This document shows positions 18,280 to 27,411 of a stretch of 64,000 bases of DNA, one piece after another. This stretch comes from Epibacterium ulvae (lineage in GTDB: Bacteria; Pseudomonadota; Alphaproteobacteria; Rhodobacterales; Rhodobacteraceae): assembly GCF_018678075.1 (NCBI RefSeq), contig NZ_JAHHIR010000022.1, forward strand, positions 148,637-212,636, in the 5' to 3' direction. Position numbers and translations under genes: made by a program. Below the pieces are notes generated by a model. It was not told the origin of the DNA, did not search any database, and was given only the letters and a program-made list of their open reading frames with translations. Numbering within the stretch: position 1 is the first letter of the stretch; each line of letters starts with the position of its first letter.

Positions 18280-19191
18280 CTAGAAGAGCTGGGCCAAAGC
18301 AACTGTAACCAGCAGGAATATCCCCCAAACTTGCCACAAGACGGTTATTGTTCGTGAGATATCGGGCGCGTTGAGGTCTTTGCGTCCTTTGGGGTGAACC
18401 CATGCAAATTCCTGCAGCTTTCCGTCGTAGGAGCGTGGCCCTGCCAAGGCGCAGCCCACCACACGCGCCATCGCTGCCTCGGGCCAGCCCGCATTGGGGG
18501 AGCGGTGACGACCGGCGTCCTGCGCGATTTCGGGGAGGGTGTTCAGGCACCAACCGGTCAGAGCAATGAGGGCAGCGGTCAAACGGGCAGGGATCAGGTT
18601 CAACAGATCGTCCAGCCGGGCCGCCGCCCAGCCAAATTCCAGATACCGGTCATTGCGATAGCCGATCATACTGTCGGCCGTATTGACCATCTTGTAGATC
18701 AAAATGCCCGGAACGCCGGCGACCAGAAACCAGAAGGCAGGGGCGATCACCCCGTCCGAGAAGTTCTCGGCGCCGCTTTCGATGGCAGAGCGCGCGACTT
18801 GGCTTTCGGTCATCTGCTTGGTGTCGCGGCTGACAATCATCGCCACGGCGTCGCGCCCGGATTGCAGATCGGTTTGCAGCCCCGTAGCCACGGCCCGCAC
18901 GTGATCGACCAGCGAGCGTTGCGCCAACAAGATTGCGGCCACCAGAACCGAAGGGACAGGCCCGAGCAGGCTGATGCCAATACCAAGGGCCGCACCAACC
19001 GCAACAAGGGTGAGAGTGGCCGCTGCGCCTTTGCCCCGTTTGTGGGAACCCTGGTTCAACCGATTGTCGAGCAAACCCACCAATCGTCCCATCAGAACCG
19101 CAGGATGGGGCAGGCGGGACCACAGCCATTTGGGCTCACCCAGAGCCGCATCCAGCAGCAATGCCGGGATCAGCAGCAAGGCGGTGATCAC
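18280..19191 (-). CDS. cobD: Adenosylcobinamide-phosphate synthase CobD/CbiB
   Basis: Integral membrane enzyme that attaches the aminopropanol phosphate arm to adenosylcobyric acid in cobalamin synthesis. 303 aa, with the conserved start [27 protein letters not shown] seen as LDAALGEP and HPAVLMG, and later [17 protein letters not shown] and [17 protein letters not shown] start overlapping the cobC stop by four bases (GTGA), so translation is coupled. The product of CobC, (R)-1-amino-2-propanol phosphate, is the co-substrate, which explains the pairing. Confidence 0.95.
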   Translation of the reverse strand: MITALLLIPALLLDAALGEPKWLWSRLPHPAVLMGRLVGLLDNRLNQGSHKRGKGAAATLTLVAVGAALGIGISLLGPVPSVLVAAILLAQRSLVDHVRAVATGLQTDLQSGRDAVAMIVSRDTKQMTESQVARSAIESGAENFSDGVIAPAFWFLVAGVPGILIYKMVNTADSMIGYRNDRYLEFGWAAARLDDLLNLIPARLTAALIALTGWCLNTLPEIAQDAGRHRSPNAGWPEAAMARVVGCALAGPRSYDGKLQEFAWVHPKGRKDLNAPDISRTITVLWQVWGIFLLVTVALAQLF

Positions 19192-20141
19192 AGCGCGGCC
19201 TCAAGCCGGTCCCATCCATCGCTGGGTGGTAATCCCAGACGCAGATAGGTGTCCGAATAGGGGAAAATACGGCTCCAGATGTGGTGTTCCGCCAGCCGGT
19301 TCTGCCATGCGGCCGCATTGTCGACCTCATACAGGCGGAATAGGTCGGTGCCACCAACCAGTATTGCGTCCTTTGCCTGGACCATCGCATCCATCCGGGT
19401 GCTGTCTGTTTTGAGCCGGTCGCGGGTTTGGTCGGCCCATGCGGGATCCGACAGTGCCCGCGCGCCGATGCGCAGAGCGGGGCCTGACACGGCCCAAGGG
19501 CCTTGGACATCTGACAGGCGGCGGATCAAGGCGGGGTCACCAATCGCAAAGCCAAGACGCAGGCCGGCAAGGCCCCAGAACTTGCCAAAGCTTTTGAGGA
19601 TAATGGTACCCGAGCGCGCGGCTTCGGCCATCAATGACTGATCCGGGCAGACATCGCAGAAGCTTTCATCAATGACCGTCAGCGGTGCGGTGATCTCTTC
19701 CCGGTGCCACATCCGGCCATCCGGATTGTTGGGGTGCACCATGACTTGGGCGTCGGCGCCGGCAGTGTCAGACACCTGCCAGCCGTGATTGCGAAACCCG
19801 GCGGCGTGTTCGTTGTAGGTCGGTGTGGTGATCTGAACCCGCCCTGCCGATGCCAACGACGGAATGGCCGCGATCAACGCCGATGCGCCGGGGGCTGGAA
19901 GCACCATTGCCCCGTCCGGGACGTTCCAGAACTGCCGCGCCGCGGCAACCAAGGTGTCGAGCTCAGCCAGATCGGGAAGTGCGGCCCAATCCGTCGGTGA
20001 CAACTCCCCCACCGGGTAGGGCTGCGGGTTGATCCCGGTGGACAGGTCAATCCAATCCGCCCGCTGGCCGCCAAAACGGGCCACCGCCGCAGAGAGGTTT
20101 CCGCCATGATCACGTGGTGCGTCTTGATCCTTGCCAGCCAT
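19188..20141 (-). CDS. cobC: Threonine-phosphate decarboxylase CobC
   Basis: PLP-dependent enzyme of the aspartate aminotransferase fold, 317 aa, providing aminopropanol phosphate for the nucleotide loop of B12. Visible landmarks are [14 protein letters not shown] at the N-terminus, [23 protein letters not shown] (the Asn-Pro-Asn pyridine-contact region), DESFCDV and the Schiff-base lysine in [18 protein letters not shown]. First gene of a cobC-cobD pair. The 90 bases upstream are too short to hold a cobalamin riboswitch, and I see none. Confidence 0.93.
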   Translation of the reverse strand: MAGKDQDAPRDHGGNLSAAVARFGGQRADWIDLSTGINPQPYPVGELSPTDWAALPDLAELDTLVAAARQFWNVPDGAMVLPAPGASALIAAIPSLASAGRVQITTPTYNEHAAGFRNHGWQVSDTAGADAQVMVHPNNPDGRMWHREEITAPLTVIDESFCDVCPDQSLMAEAARSGTIILKSFGKFWGLAGLRLGFAIGDPALIRRLSDVQGPWAVSGPALRIGARALSDPAWADQTRDRLKTDSTRMDAMVQAKDAILVGGTDLFRLYEVDNAAAWQNRLAEHHIWSRIFPYSDTYLRLGLPPSDGWDRLEAAL

Positions 20142-20232
20142 GTCGACCCTTGTGCTTTGCCACCGTGTTTAGCGTTGGCGGTATGCCGGAGCTGATAGGC
20201 TTACACAAGAAACTTCGCGCGGGTGTGGCATT

Positions 20233-21216
20233 TCACGCCATCTCATCGCGCCCGTGCGGCAGGTCCCAGTCGAGCACCGGGTTGATCGGCAAAATGCGAT
20301 TCGGGTTAATGGTGTCGTGGCTGTAGTGGTAATGGCGCACGATATGGTCGAAATTCACGGTCTGCGCGACGCCGGGCCATTGGAACAGCTCCCGCGTATA
20401 GGCCCAGAGGTTGGGATAGTCGATCAACCGCTTTTTGTTGCATTTGAAATGCAGGTGATAGACCGGATCAAAGCGCACCAATGTGGTGAAGAGACGCCAA
20501 TCGGCCTCGGTGATGCGATTGCCCATCAGGTAGCGGTGGTTTGACAGCAGATCTTCCAACCAATCGAGCGTCTCAAACAGTGGCGTGACCGCGGCGTCAT
20601 AGGCAGCTTGGGTGGTGGCAAAACCGCTTTTGTAGACACCGTTGTTGACCGTGTCGTAGATCCGCGCGTTCACCGCCTCGATCGGTTCGCGCATGTCTTC
20701 GGGCCAGAAGTCCAGCGTATTGCCGGTGATGTCATCAAAAGCTGCGTTGAACATGCGAATGATTTCAGAGCTTTCGTTGGACACGATGGTGTTCTGCGCC
20801 TTGTCCCACAGGATCGGCACGGTCACACGCCCGCTGTAGTTCGGGTCCGCTGCAGTATATATTTGATGCGCAAAATCCTTGCCCAGCAAAGTGTCGCCGG
20901 TGGCACCATGGTCGTCCTGTGCAAATGTCCACCCTGTGTCGAGCATATCGGGATGCACTGCAGAAACCGTAATATGTGGCGCAAGATCTTTCAGCTCGCG
21001 ACAGACCAACGTGCGGTGGGCCCAAGGGCAGGCGTATGAGACATAAAGATGGTAGCGACCGCTTTCTGCTTTGAACCCGGCTTTGCCCGACGGGCCTGCT
21101 CTGCCATCTGCTGTGATCCAGTTGCGAAACTGGGCCGCAGAGCGTTTGAATGCCCCGCCGGTGGATTTGGTATCATACCAAGTGTCGTGCCAGACGCCGT
21201 CTACCAAAAGTCCCAT
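20233..21216 (-). CDS. Glutathionyl-hydroquinone reductase-like glutathione transferase (YqjG/Ecm4 family)
   Basis: Omega-like glutathione transferase, about 327 aa. The catalytic cysteine is in YVSYACPWAHRTLV, the diagnostic CPWAHR motif of glutathionyl-hydroquinone reductases. VPILWDKAQNTIVSNESSEIIRM is the glutathione-binding segment, and the C-terminal helical domain carries ADWRLFTTLVRFDPVYHLHFKCN, typical of this subgroup. It reduces glutathionyl-hydroquinones formed from quinone stress. The start is set by CAGGAAC just upstream of MGLLVDG; 34 in-frame codons before it are not conserved. Confidence 0.92.
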   Translation of the reverse strand: MGLLVDGVWHDTWYDTKSTGGAFKRSAAQFRNWITADGRAGPSGKAGFKAESGRYHLYVSYACPWAHRTLVCRELKDLAPHITVSAVHPDMLDTGWTFAQDDHGATGDTLLGKDFAHQIYTAADPNYSGRVTVPILWDKAQNTIVSNESSEIIRMFNAAFDDITGNTLDFWPEDMREPIEAVNARIYDTVNNGVYKSGFATTQAAYDAAVTPLFETLDWLEDLLSNHRYLMGNRITEADWRLFTTLVRFDPVYHLHFKCNKKRLIDYPNLWAYTRELFQWPGVAQTVNFDHIVRHYHYSHDTINPNRILPINPVLDWDLPHGRDEMA

Positions 21217-21429
21217 GTGCCGTTCCTGTGCCGCTGTGCAATTGTCGGACTTACATCTAGGTGACACAAAGTTGCGCGAAAATGCTATTATGCGCGCAGC
21301 CCCTCTGTATTCCTGCACAGGAAAAGGCTTCGGTGGGGACGTGCCGCAAGATTCGGTTTATTCATCAAATTTTATCGAATAACCAAGAAGCTGAACGACA
21401 CCGTTACGAAAACCAGAAGGTTTACTGGA

Positions 21430-21786
21430 ATGACCACCTATGTTCCCAAATCCGTTCAAGAGGCCATGGACGCCGCCCGTCTTGATGGGTTTCGCAAGAA
21501 AAGCCGTCTGCGGGTTCAGGTCAAAGATCAGTATTACCCCGTGCTCCGCCTATGGGATGACGGGTTTTCTGTTGAAACAGAGACTGTTCCGCAGCTGCGC
21601 GGGTTGGTGGATCTGTTTGATGGGGCGCGCCAGTTGTCGCAGTGCCTGATTGTCGCCTCCGAAGAGGAAGCAGGCGAGGTTCGTTATGAGTTCAAGCGGT
21701 CCACCGCTGCGGCTGACCGGGCACCGTTGGATTTTTACCAGGCGCCGGATGCGCCGGTTGGGTTGATCGAATCACAAAGCGATTGA
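21430..21786 (+). CDS. Conserved-looking hypothetical protein, possibly PilZ-like fold
   Basis: 118 residues, cytoplasmic, no signal or membrane segment. N-terminal helix TTYVPKSVQEAMDAARLD, then a basic strand KKSRLRVQVKDQYYPVLRLWDDGFSVE, a LVDLFDGARQLSQCLIV middle and a strand with VRYEFKRSTAAAD. The arrangement of a basic RLRV stretch and a D-G-F-S-V turn recalls PilZ-type beta barrels, but the RxxxR and DxSxxG signature is not complete, so I do not claim c-di-GMP binding. Preceded by about 210 bases without a gene containing a 14-base palindrome (21310-21323). Confidence 0.55.
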   Translation: MTTYVPKSVQEAMDAARLDGFRKKSRLRVQVKDQYYPVLRLWDDGFSVETETVPQLRGLVDLFDGARQLSQCLIVASEEEAGEVRYEFKRSTAAADRAPLDFYQAPDAPVGLIESQSD

Positions 21787-21794
21787 TGACACGA

Positions 21795-21820
21795 TCGGCC
21801 CCACCACTGGGCGGGGCCGA
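21795..21820. terminator. Hairpin between convergent genes
   Basis: Eight-base arms TCGGCCCC/GGGGCCGA with a ten-base loop between two convergent stop codons. It has no T-run on either side, so it is only a possible terminator. Confidence 0.5.
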
Positions 21821-21827
21821 CATTCGA

Positions 21828-23000
21828 TCACTGAAGATCGCCAAAGGCGGCTTTTAGTCGGGCGCAGGCTTCTTCGACGCGACTGCGTGGGGTTGCTAGG
21901 TTGAACCTCAAGAAATTTTCTCCGCCGGTGCCGAAGCTGGTGCCGTAATTGGCAGCGATCTTGGCCCCTTGTTCGACACGTTCGGTGAACTCTGCGCGCT
22001 CCATCCCGGTGTCGGTGAAATCGACCCAGGCGAGATAGGTGGACTGCAAATTCATCGAGGACAGGCCAGGGATTTCGGCCATTGCTGCGTCAAACACCTG
22101 CCGGTTGCCATCCAGATAGGCGAGCTGCGCATCGGCCCAGGCCGCGCCTTCGGGAGAATAGGCGGTGGTGGTGGCGTATTGGCCCAAAGAATTCGATGCC
22201 AGCGATAGGGCCAGCATACGTGCTTTGAACCGTGCCCGCAGATCGGGATCGGGGATGATGACCTGACCGGTGTGCAGACCGGCGATATTGAACGTCTTGG
22301 ACGGGGCCGACAGCACCATCAAGCGGTCGATCACGTCCGGTGTCGCAACTGGCATTGGAATGTGCCTGTGACCGTCAAACACCAGATCCTGATGGATCTC
22401 ATCCGATAGCAGCATCAGATTGTGCCGTTTGGCAAAATCCGCCACACCGCGCAGCTCTTCCTGGGTCCAGACCCGACCGCCGGGATTGTGGGGCGAACAC
22501 AGGATGAGCATTGATTCTTTGCCGGTCATTTGCGCGTCATAGGCGTCAAAATCCAGCGTGTAGAGACCATCGGAATTGACCATCTCGCATTCCACCACCT
22601 CGCGGCCCGCATTGCGGATCACCTTGGCAAAGGCGTGGTAGACCGGGGCAAATACAACCACACCGTCGCCGGGCTGGGTAAATGTATCCAGACACATGCC
22701 GACGCCGTTGACCAAACCTGTGGTGGTAAAGATGCTGTCGGTGTCCAGATCCCATCCGTGGCGGGTTTTCATCCACCATTGGATCGCGTCGCGGTAAGGG
22801 GCTTCGGCGTCAATATAGCCGAGAATCCCCTCGTTCACCGCCTCATGCAGACGATCTGCAATGACGTCGGCAATTTTGAAATCACTATCGGCAACCCACA
22901 TGGACAGGCCATCTTCTTTGGGTACGCCGTAAATCGTCTCCATCTCGTCCCATTTGACGCTAAATGTGCCGTGACGGTCTACCAGCTCATCAAAATTCAT
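21828..23000 (-). CDS. patB: MalY/PatB-type cystathionine beta-lyase (PLP C-S lyase)
   Basis: PLP enzyme of the aminotransferase fold, 390 aa, that cleaves cystathionine or related C-S bonds to a thiol, pyruvate and ammonia. Markers are GLSMWVADSDFKIADVI (the W[VA]AD[MS] motif of PatB/MalY), TTTGLVNGVGMC, SPHNPGGRVW (pyridine-contact Asn), SDEIHQDLVF and the Schiff-base lysine in SAPSKTFNIAGLHTG. The C-terminal arginine is in ENFLRFNLATPRS. In marine relatives such enzymes are linked to sulfur amino acid turnover, but natural substrates vary. Confidence 0.9.
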   Translation of the reverse strand: MNFDELVDRHGTFSVKWDEMETIYGVPKEDGLSMWVADSDFKIADVIADRLHEAVNEGILGYIDAEAPYRDAIQWWMKTRHGWDLDTDSIFTTTGLVNGVGMCLDTFTQPGDGVVVFAPVYHAFAKVIRNAGREVVECEMVNSDGLYTLDFDAYDAQMTGKESMLILCSPHNPGGRVWTQEELRGVADFAKRHNLMLLSDEIHQDLVFDGHRHIPMPVATPDVIDRLMVLSAPSKTFNIAGLHTGQVIIPDPDLRARFKARMLALSLASNSLGQYATTTAYSPEGAAWADAQLAYLDGNRQVFDAAMAEIPGLSSMNLQSTYLAWVDFTDTGMERAEFTERVEQGAKIAANYGTSFGTGGENFLRFNLATPRSRVEEACARLKAAFGDLQ

Positions 23001-23100
23001 GTGCTGCTCCTAAAAAATTATGTTTTGCGACGCTATCGCCTTTGATCACAGGTGCAAGGGGCGTTGCGAGCCTTGGTACAATCGCATAAATGGCTTGGGT

Positions 23101-23628
23101 ATGAAGCGCCCAATTTTGATCCATCCTGATCCCCGCCTGAAAAAGGTCTGCGCCCCGGTTGCCGATATCTCGGACGAGCTGCGCAAGCTGGCCGATGATA
23201 TGTTAGAAACCATGTATGACGCGCCGGGCGTTGGTCTGGCCGCGCCCCAGATCGGCGTGCTGGATCGGCTGATCGTTCTGGACTGCGTCAAAGAAGAGGG
23301 CGAGGCTCCGCGCCCGCTGCAGATGTTCAACCCGCGTGTGATCGCGGCGTCGGACGAAGAGAACGTCTATGAGGAAGGGTGCTTGTCCATTCCTGACCAA
23401 TACGCCGATGTGACCCGCCCCAAAGTGGTGGATGTCGAATGGCTGGACCGCGACGGTAATCTGCAGACGGATACGTTTGATGGGCTATGGGCAACCTGTG
23501 TCCAGCATGAGATCGACCATCTCGAAGGCAAGCTGTTCATAGATTATCTGAAACCGATAAAAAGGCAGATGATCACCCGCAAAATGCAGAAATTCAAAAA
23601 AGAGCGTGCGCGCCAGAAGGACGGTTGA
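23101..23628 (+). CDS. def: Peptide deformylase
   Basis: Metalloenzyme removing the formyl group from new polypeptides, about 175 aa. All three active-site motifs are intact: GVGLAAPQIG (near residue 43), EEGCLSIP (near residue 95) and QHEIDHLEGKLFID (near residue 138) with the HExxH metal site. The ATG at 23101 is where similarity starts. It is followed after two bases by a second, degenerate deformylase and then fmt, so formylation and deformylation enzymes are made together. Confidence 0.96.
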   Translation: MKRPILIHPDPRLKKVCAPVADISDELRKLADDMLETMYDAPGVGLAAPQIGVLDRLIVLDCVKEEGEAPRPLQMFNPRVIAASDEENVYEEGCLSIPDQYADVTRPKVVDVEWLDRDGNLQTDTFDGLWATCVQHEIDHLEGKLFIDYLKPIKRQMITRKMQKFKKERARQKDG

Positions 23629-23630
23629 TC

Positions 23631-24140
23631 ATGGCTGTGAAACCCTGCCTGCCCTGGCCTGACAAACGCCTGCGCACACCTGCCGTTGACGTAAGCGAGA
23701 TCACCGATGAGGTGCGCACCGTCTGGAACGACCTGATCGACACGATGGAAGCCATGCCCGGTGTTGGCATGGGCGCGAACCAGATCGGTGTGCTGCTGCG
23801 CCTCGCCGTGGTGGATGGTTCCACCGAACGGGGCAAGGCGGTTCGGCTGGCCAATCCCGAGATCCTGCATAAATCGGTCGAGCTGCGCGAACACGATGAG
23901 GCCAGCCCGAACCTGCCTGGCGTCTCGGCCAAGATCAAACGCCCCCGCGCCGTCACCGTGAAATTCATGGATGAAACGGGTGCCTGGGTCGAAAAGGACT
24001 TTGTTGGCATCGAAGCCACCAGCGTGCAGCACCAGATCGATCATCTGAACGGCAAGATGTATTTTGACCACCTGTCCAAAATGAAACGCGACATGCTGAT
24101 CAAGAAAGCCAAGAAACACAGCACTGGTGGGGTGAACTGA
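23631..24140 (+). CDS. Peptide deformylase-like protein lacking catalytic residues
   Basis: 169-residue paralogue of the preceding deformylase. The fold pattern is retained, but each catalytic motif is changed. Motif 1 is GMGANQIG instead of GxGLAAPQIG (proline lost). Motif 2 is [11 protein letters not shown] instead of EGCLS, without the metal-ligand cysteine. Motif 3 is [11 protein letters not shown], where the HExxH glutamate is Gln. It is therefore unlikely to deformylate by the usual mechanism. The first gene ends two bases upstream and fmt overlaps its stop by one base, so it is embedded in the operon and probably under selection. A regulatory or substrate-binding role is inference. Confidence 0.88.
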   Translation: MAVKPCLPWPDKRLRTPAVDVSEITDEVRTVWNDLIDTMEAMPGVGMGANQIGVLLRLAVVDGSTERGKAVRLANPEILHKSVELREHDEASPNLPGVSAKIKRPRAVTVKFMDETGAWVEKDFVGIEATSVQHQIDHLNGKMYFDHLSKMKRDMLIKKAKKHSTGGVN

Positions 24141-25045
24141 TGCGGGTCGTCTTTATGGGCACGCCGGAGTTTTCGGTTCCGGTTCTGGATGCGCTGGTGG
24201 CGGCTGGTCACGATATTGCCGCCGTCTATTGCCAGCCCCCTCGGCCTGCTGGCCGCGGCAAGAAAGACCGCCCGACACCCGTTCACGCCCGCGCCGCGGC
24301 TTTGGGGCTGGAGGTGCGCCACCCGGTGTCCCTGAAAGGTGAGGCCGAGCAGACAGAATTCGCAGCGCTCAAGGCAGATGTTGCAGTGGTCGTGGCCTAT
24401 GGGCTGATCCTGCCGCAGGCGGTTTTGGACGCGCCCACACAGGGCTGCCTCAATATTCACGCAAGCCTGTTGCCGCGCTGGCGGGGGGCCGCGCCCATTC
24501 ACCGCGCCATCATGGCAGGCGACGCCGAGACCGGCATTTGCATCATGCAGATGGAAGCCGGGCTGGACACCGGGCCGGTTTTGCTGCGCCAAAGCACTGT
24601 GATTGGCGACGATGAAACCACCGCAGGCTTGCATGATCGCCTGTCTGACATGGGCGCTGGGCTGATTGTTACGGCACTGGATGGGCTATCCGATCTCACG
24701 CCTGAGCCGCAGCCGCAGGACGGCGTCACCTACGCGCATAAGATCGACAAATCCGAGGCGCAGATCGACTGGACATCGCCCGCCGCAGAGGTGGATCGCA
24801 AAATTCGTGGCCTGTCACCTTTTCCTGGTGCCTGGTGCGAGGTTGAGGGGCAGCGGGTGAAGCTGTTGGCCTCAAAGCTTGCCACAAACACGGGTCCTTC
24901 GGGACAAGTCTTGGATGACGCGCTGACTGTTGCGTGTGGCGAAGGGGCGGTTGAACTTATCCGCTTGCAACGCGCAGGCAAAGGCGCGCAGGATCGTGAC
25001 GTGTTCTTGCGTGGCTTTCCGATCGCCAAGGGCACGCAGCTTTAA
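24140..25045 (+). CDS. fmt: Methionyl-tRNA formyltransferase
   Basis: Transfers a formyl group from 10-formyltetrahydrofolate to initiator Met-tRNA, 301 aa. The N-terminal formyltransferase domain has [14 protein letters not shown] and the catalytic set around [21 protein letters not shown] (Asn, His and later Asp in GLDTGPVL). The C-terminal beta-barrel tRNA-binding domain begins near residue 205 with [11 protein letters not shown]. Starts inside the stop of the preceding gene (TGATG). Third gene of def-def-like-fmt. Confidence 0.97.
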   Translation: MRVVFMGTPEFSVPVLDALVAAGHDIAAVYCQPPRPAGRGKKDRPTPVHARAAALGLEVRHPVSLKGEAEQTEFAALKADVAVVVAYGLILPQAVLDAPTQGCLNIHASLLPRWRGAAPIHRAIMAGDAETGICIMQMEAGLDTGPVLLRQSTVIGDDETTAGLHDRLSDMGAGLIVTALDGLSDLTPEPQPQDGVTYAHKIDKSEAQIDWTSPAAEVDRKIRGLSPFPGAWCEVEGQRVKLLASKLATNTGPSGQVLDDALTVACGEGAVELIRLQRAGKGAQDRDVFLRGFPIAKGTQL

Positions 25046-25063
25046 TCCGCGAGAGGGGTCCAC

Positions 25064-25303
25064 ATGTTTCTGGCTTTGTTTGGCACCGTCGTGATTGCGG
25101 GGATCATTGGTTATGCGTCGGAACGCACCGGCTGGACCAGCAACGGTGTGATCCCGTCGATCATCATCTGCGTTGGTGGAGCCTTTCTGTTTTACTTTGT
25201 GCGGATCATGTTTGGCATCGGGTTTTCCGCGCCGGGCTGGAATGCAATTGCGTCCGCCATTGGGGCCTTGATCATTGTGCCAACCCATTGGCGCAGCAGG
25301 TAG
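25064..25303 (+). CDS. Small membrane protein, possibly GlsB/YeaQ/YmgE-like
   Basis: 79 residues with three hydrophobic segments (FLALFGTVVIAGIIGYAS, IPSIIICVGGAFLFYFV and AIASAIGALIIVPTHW). Arrangement and size resemble the transglycosylase-associated small membrane proteins, but the match is weak. Nineteen bases after fmt, preceded by GAGAGGGG, and followed six to ten bases later by a second protein of the same sort, so both probably belong to the def-fmt transcript. Function unknown. Confidence 0.6.
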   Translation: MFLALFGTVVIAGIIGYASERTGWTSNGVIPSIIICVGGAFLFYFVRIMFGIGFSAPGWNAIASAIGALIIVPTHWRSR

Positions 25304-25312
25304 GAGAGTGTG

Positions 25313-25552
25313 ATGTCCATCGTATTCCTGATCATCATTGGTGCCGCTGCCGGGTTTCTGGCCACGCGCTTCATGAAGATTGAGGCCGATTTGATCACTA
25401 CCGTTGTTGTCGGCATGGCCGGCGCGCTGGTGGGCGGCTTCCTGTTGCGCGGTATCCTAAGCGTGCTGGGCCTTTTGTCCGGGCTGGTGGGCGCGGTTCT
25501 GGGCGCTATGGCGCTGATCTGGCTGTGGCAGACCTACGGCCCCAAAAAGTGA
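25313..25552 (+). CDS. Small membrane protein, possibly GlsB/YeaQ/YmgE-like
   Basis: About 79 residues with three glycine-rich hydrophobic helices (IVFLIIIGAAAGFLATRFM, LITTVVVGMAGALVGGFLL and GLLSGLVGAVLGAMALIWLW). The glycine spacing in the second helix matches the GlsB/YeaQ pattern better than its neighbour does. GTG immediately before the ATG is an alternative start. Converges on the TRIC-like gene with one base between stop codons. Confidence 0.65.
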   Translation: MSIVFLIIIGAAAGFLATRFMKIEADLITTVVVGMAGALVGGFLLRGILSVLGLLSGLVGAVLGAMALIWLWQTYGPKK

Positions 25553-25553
25553 T

Positions 25554-26177
25554 CTAACTGCGCGGCGGGCGGCTTTTGTAGACGGGTAGGTGCCAGCCAA
25601 AGGCGATGGAACCGGCCCGCAGCACCCATGTTACGCCCGCGCAGATCAGCAATCCGCGGGTCAGATCGCTGCCCATGTTCAATGCAACCAATGTCGACAT
25701 CGCACCGGCCATGGCGCAGGACATGTACAACTCACCCTGTCGCAGGACCAAGGGCACCTCGTTACAGACAACATCGCGCATCAACCCGCCAAGCGATCCC
25801 GTGGCCATCCCCATCAAGACCACAATGACCGCGTGTTGGCCGGTTTCAACGGCGGCGGCAACCCCGGCGGGAACCGCAACGGCCAGCGCAAAACTGTCGA
25901 GCCATACCAGCCATTTCATCCGACTTTCCACAAGATGCGCGGTAAAGAAAATCACAACGGCCGCGCCGACGGCCCAAAGTATAAAGCCGGGATTTTCGAT
26001 CCAGAACACCGGGTGGCGGTCCAACAGCAGGTCGCGAACCGTGCCACCGCCGACGGCGGTCAGACAGGCGACAAAGGCAAAACCCACAATGTCCAACTGC
26101 GCCCGACTGGCCACCAGCGCACCGGTGAGGGCAAAAACCACAACCGATGCAGGGTCCAGAATGGTGAGCGGGGTCAT
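25554..26177 (-). CDS. TRIC-type cation channel family protein (YicG/UPF0126)
   Basis: Integral membrane protein of 207 aa made of two tandem three-helix repeats. The family motif appears in both halves: AVGGGTVRDLLLDRHP in the first and GSLGGLMRDVVCNEVPLVL in the second; these glycine-arginine-aspartate hinges are diagnostic of prokaryotic TRIC channels. They conduct monovalent cations in structural studies; physiological role in bacteria is unclear. Fifteen bases from rnhA on the same strand, likely co-transcribed. Confidence 0.9.
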   Translation of the reverse strand: MTPLTILDPASVVVFALTGALVASRAQLDIVGFAFVACLTAVGGGTVRDLLLDRHPVFWIENPGFILWAVGAAVVIFFTAHLVESRMKWLVWLDSFALAVAVPAGVAAAVETGQHAVIVVLMGMATGSLGGLMRDVVCNEVPLVLRQGELYMSCAMAGAMSTLVALNMGSDLTRGLLICAGVTWVLRAGSIAFGWHLPVYKSRPPRS

Positions 26178-26191
26178 TGCGATCCTTTGAA

Positions 26192-26644
26192 CTATTTCTT
26201 GAACGGCGCCATGCCTGCACGGGCCAATTCATCGGCGCGTTCGTTTTCGGGATGGCCGGCGTGGCCTTTGACCCATTCCCAGGTGACTGTATGGCGCGCT
26301 TGGGCAGCGTCAAGGCGTTGCCACAGTTCGACGTTTTTCACCGGCTTCTTGGCAGATGTTTTCCAGCCGTTCTTCTTCCAGCCAAAAATCCAGCCAGTGA
26401 CGCCGTTTTTTACATAAGCGCTGTCGGTGACCACGGTGATTGTCGACGGGCGCGCTAGACTTTCCAGCGCGCTGATGGCGGCCATCAGCTCCATCTGGTT
26501 GTTGGTGGTGAGCGCTTCGCCGCCTTGCAGCTCGCGTTCCTTGATAACGGTCTCCCCGTCCATGGCGCGCAACAACGCACCCCATCCACCTGGCCCGGGA
26601 TTTCCCGAGCATGCTCCGTCGGTATATGCGTATAGATCTGCCAT
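26192..26644 (-). CDS. rnhA: Ribonuclease HI
   Basis: Cleaves the RNA strand of RNA-DNA hybrids, 150 aa. The four acidic catalytic residues are visible: Asp in [16 protein letters not shown], Glu in [11 protein letters not shown], Asp in [11 protein letters not shown], and Asp in NERADELAR. The basic protrusion helix [17 protein letters not shown] is present as in E. coli-type enzymes. The ATG at [10 protein letters not shown] is chosen since 56 upstream codons in frame show no family similarity. Confidence 0.96.
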   Translation of the reverse strand: MADLYAYTDGACSGNPGPGGWGALLRAMDGETVIKERELQGGEALTTNNQMELMAAISALESLARPSTITVVTDSAYVKNGVTGWIFGWKKNGWKTSAKKPVKNVELWQRLDAAQARHTVTWEWVKGHAGHPENERADELARAGMAPFKK

Positions 26645-26675
26645 AAAGGCGGAGTGCCAGTGAGGGCGATCCAGG

Positions 26676-27290
26676 TCAAGCCCGTTCCAAGGCAAGCCGT
26701 CCCGCAAGCAGGGCAAAGATCCCGGCGATGCTGCGGTTGAGCCAGCGCATCGCGCGGTCGTTGGCCAGAAACAGGTCGCGGGCCTGGGCGGCAAAGATCC
26801 CGTAGAGCACAAAAATCACAAATGTTAAGACCATGAAGGTGGCGCCCAGCATGAGCATCTCAACCGTGGCGGTGCCTGGGCTGCCGGACAGGAACGGCGG
26901 CAGAAGTGCGAGGAAGAAGAGGGAGAGTTTTGGGTTCAACACATTGATCAGCGCGGCGCGCCGTCCGATTTCCCACCCGCTGCTGGCGTTGCGTTCGGCG
27001 CGCGGTGCCAGTGGTCCGCCCTCTTTCACCGCCAGAACCGCGAGGTAGAGAAGATAGGCAACGCCGAGCCATTTTATCACGGAAAACAACAGCGCCGAAC
27101 TGTGCAGAACAGCGGCCAGACCAAAAATTGCAACAAAGAGATGGGGGAGGATGCCGATTGTGCAGCCAAACGCCGCCCAGATCGCGGCACGCGCCCCTTG
27201 TCCGAGGCCAATGGCCAGCGTGTAAATCACCCCGGTGCCAGGGGCGAGTACCACGACCAATGCGGTCAAAAGAAACTGTGTTGAAACCAT
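26676..27290 (-). CDS. LysE/RhtB-family exporter
   Basis: Inner-membrane amino-acid exporter family protein, about 204 aa with six hydrophobic segments. The characteristic [28 protein letters not shown] near the N-terminus corresponds to the PGP...S..G...G motif, and [20 protein letters not shown] is the second LysE signature. Substrate is unknown; family members export lysine, homoserine lactones or threonine. Located 31 bases from rnhA on the same strand. Confidence 0.88.
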   Translation of the reverse strand: MVSTQFLLTALVVVLAPGTGVIYTLAIGLGQGARAAIWAAFGCTIGILPHLFVAIFGLAAVLHSSALLFSVIKWLGVAYLLYLAVLAVKEGGPLAPRAERNASSGWEIGRRAALINVLNPKLSLFFLALLPPFLSGSPGTATVEMLMLGATFMVLTFVIFVLYGIFAAQARDLFLANDRAMRWLNRSIAGIFALLAGRLALERA

Positions 27291-27411
27291 GATCCAAACC
27301 CTTAAGCCCGCGCGTGATATCCACCCCATAACATGGGCGCTGCAGGTCTGTTTGTCATCAGGCTAAGGCTAGGTCAGGGCGGGCGAGATCTGGCCAGGCT
27401 AGGGCAGGGGC

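Noticed and set aside
20142..20232. Possible cobalamin riboswitch upstream of cobC
   Set aside because: The gap to the next gene is about 90 bases and contains no B12-box-like sequence.
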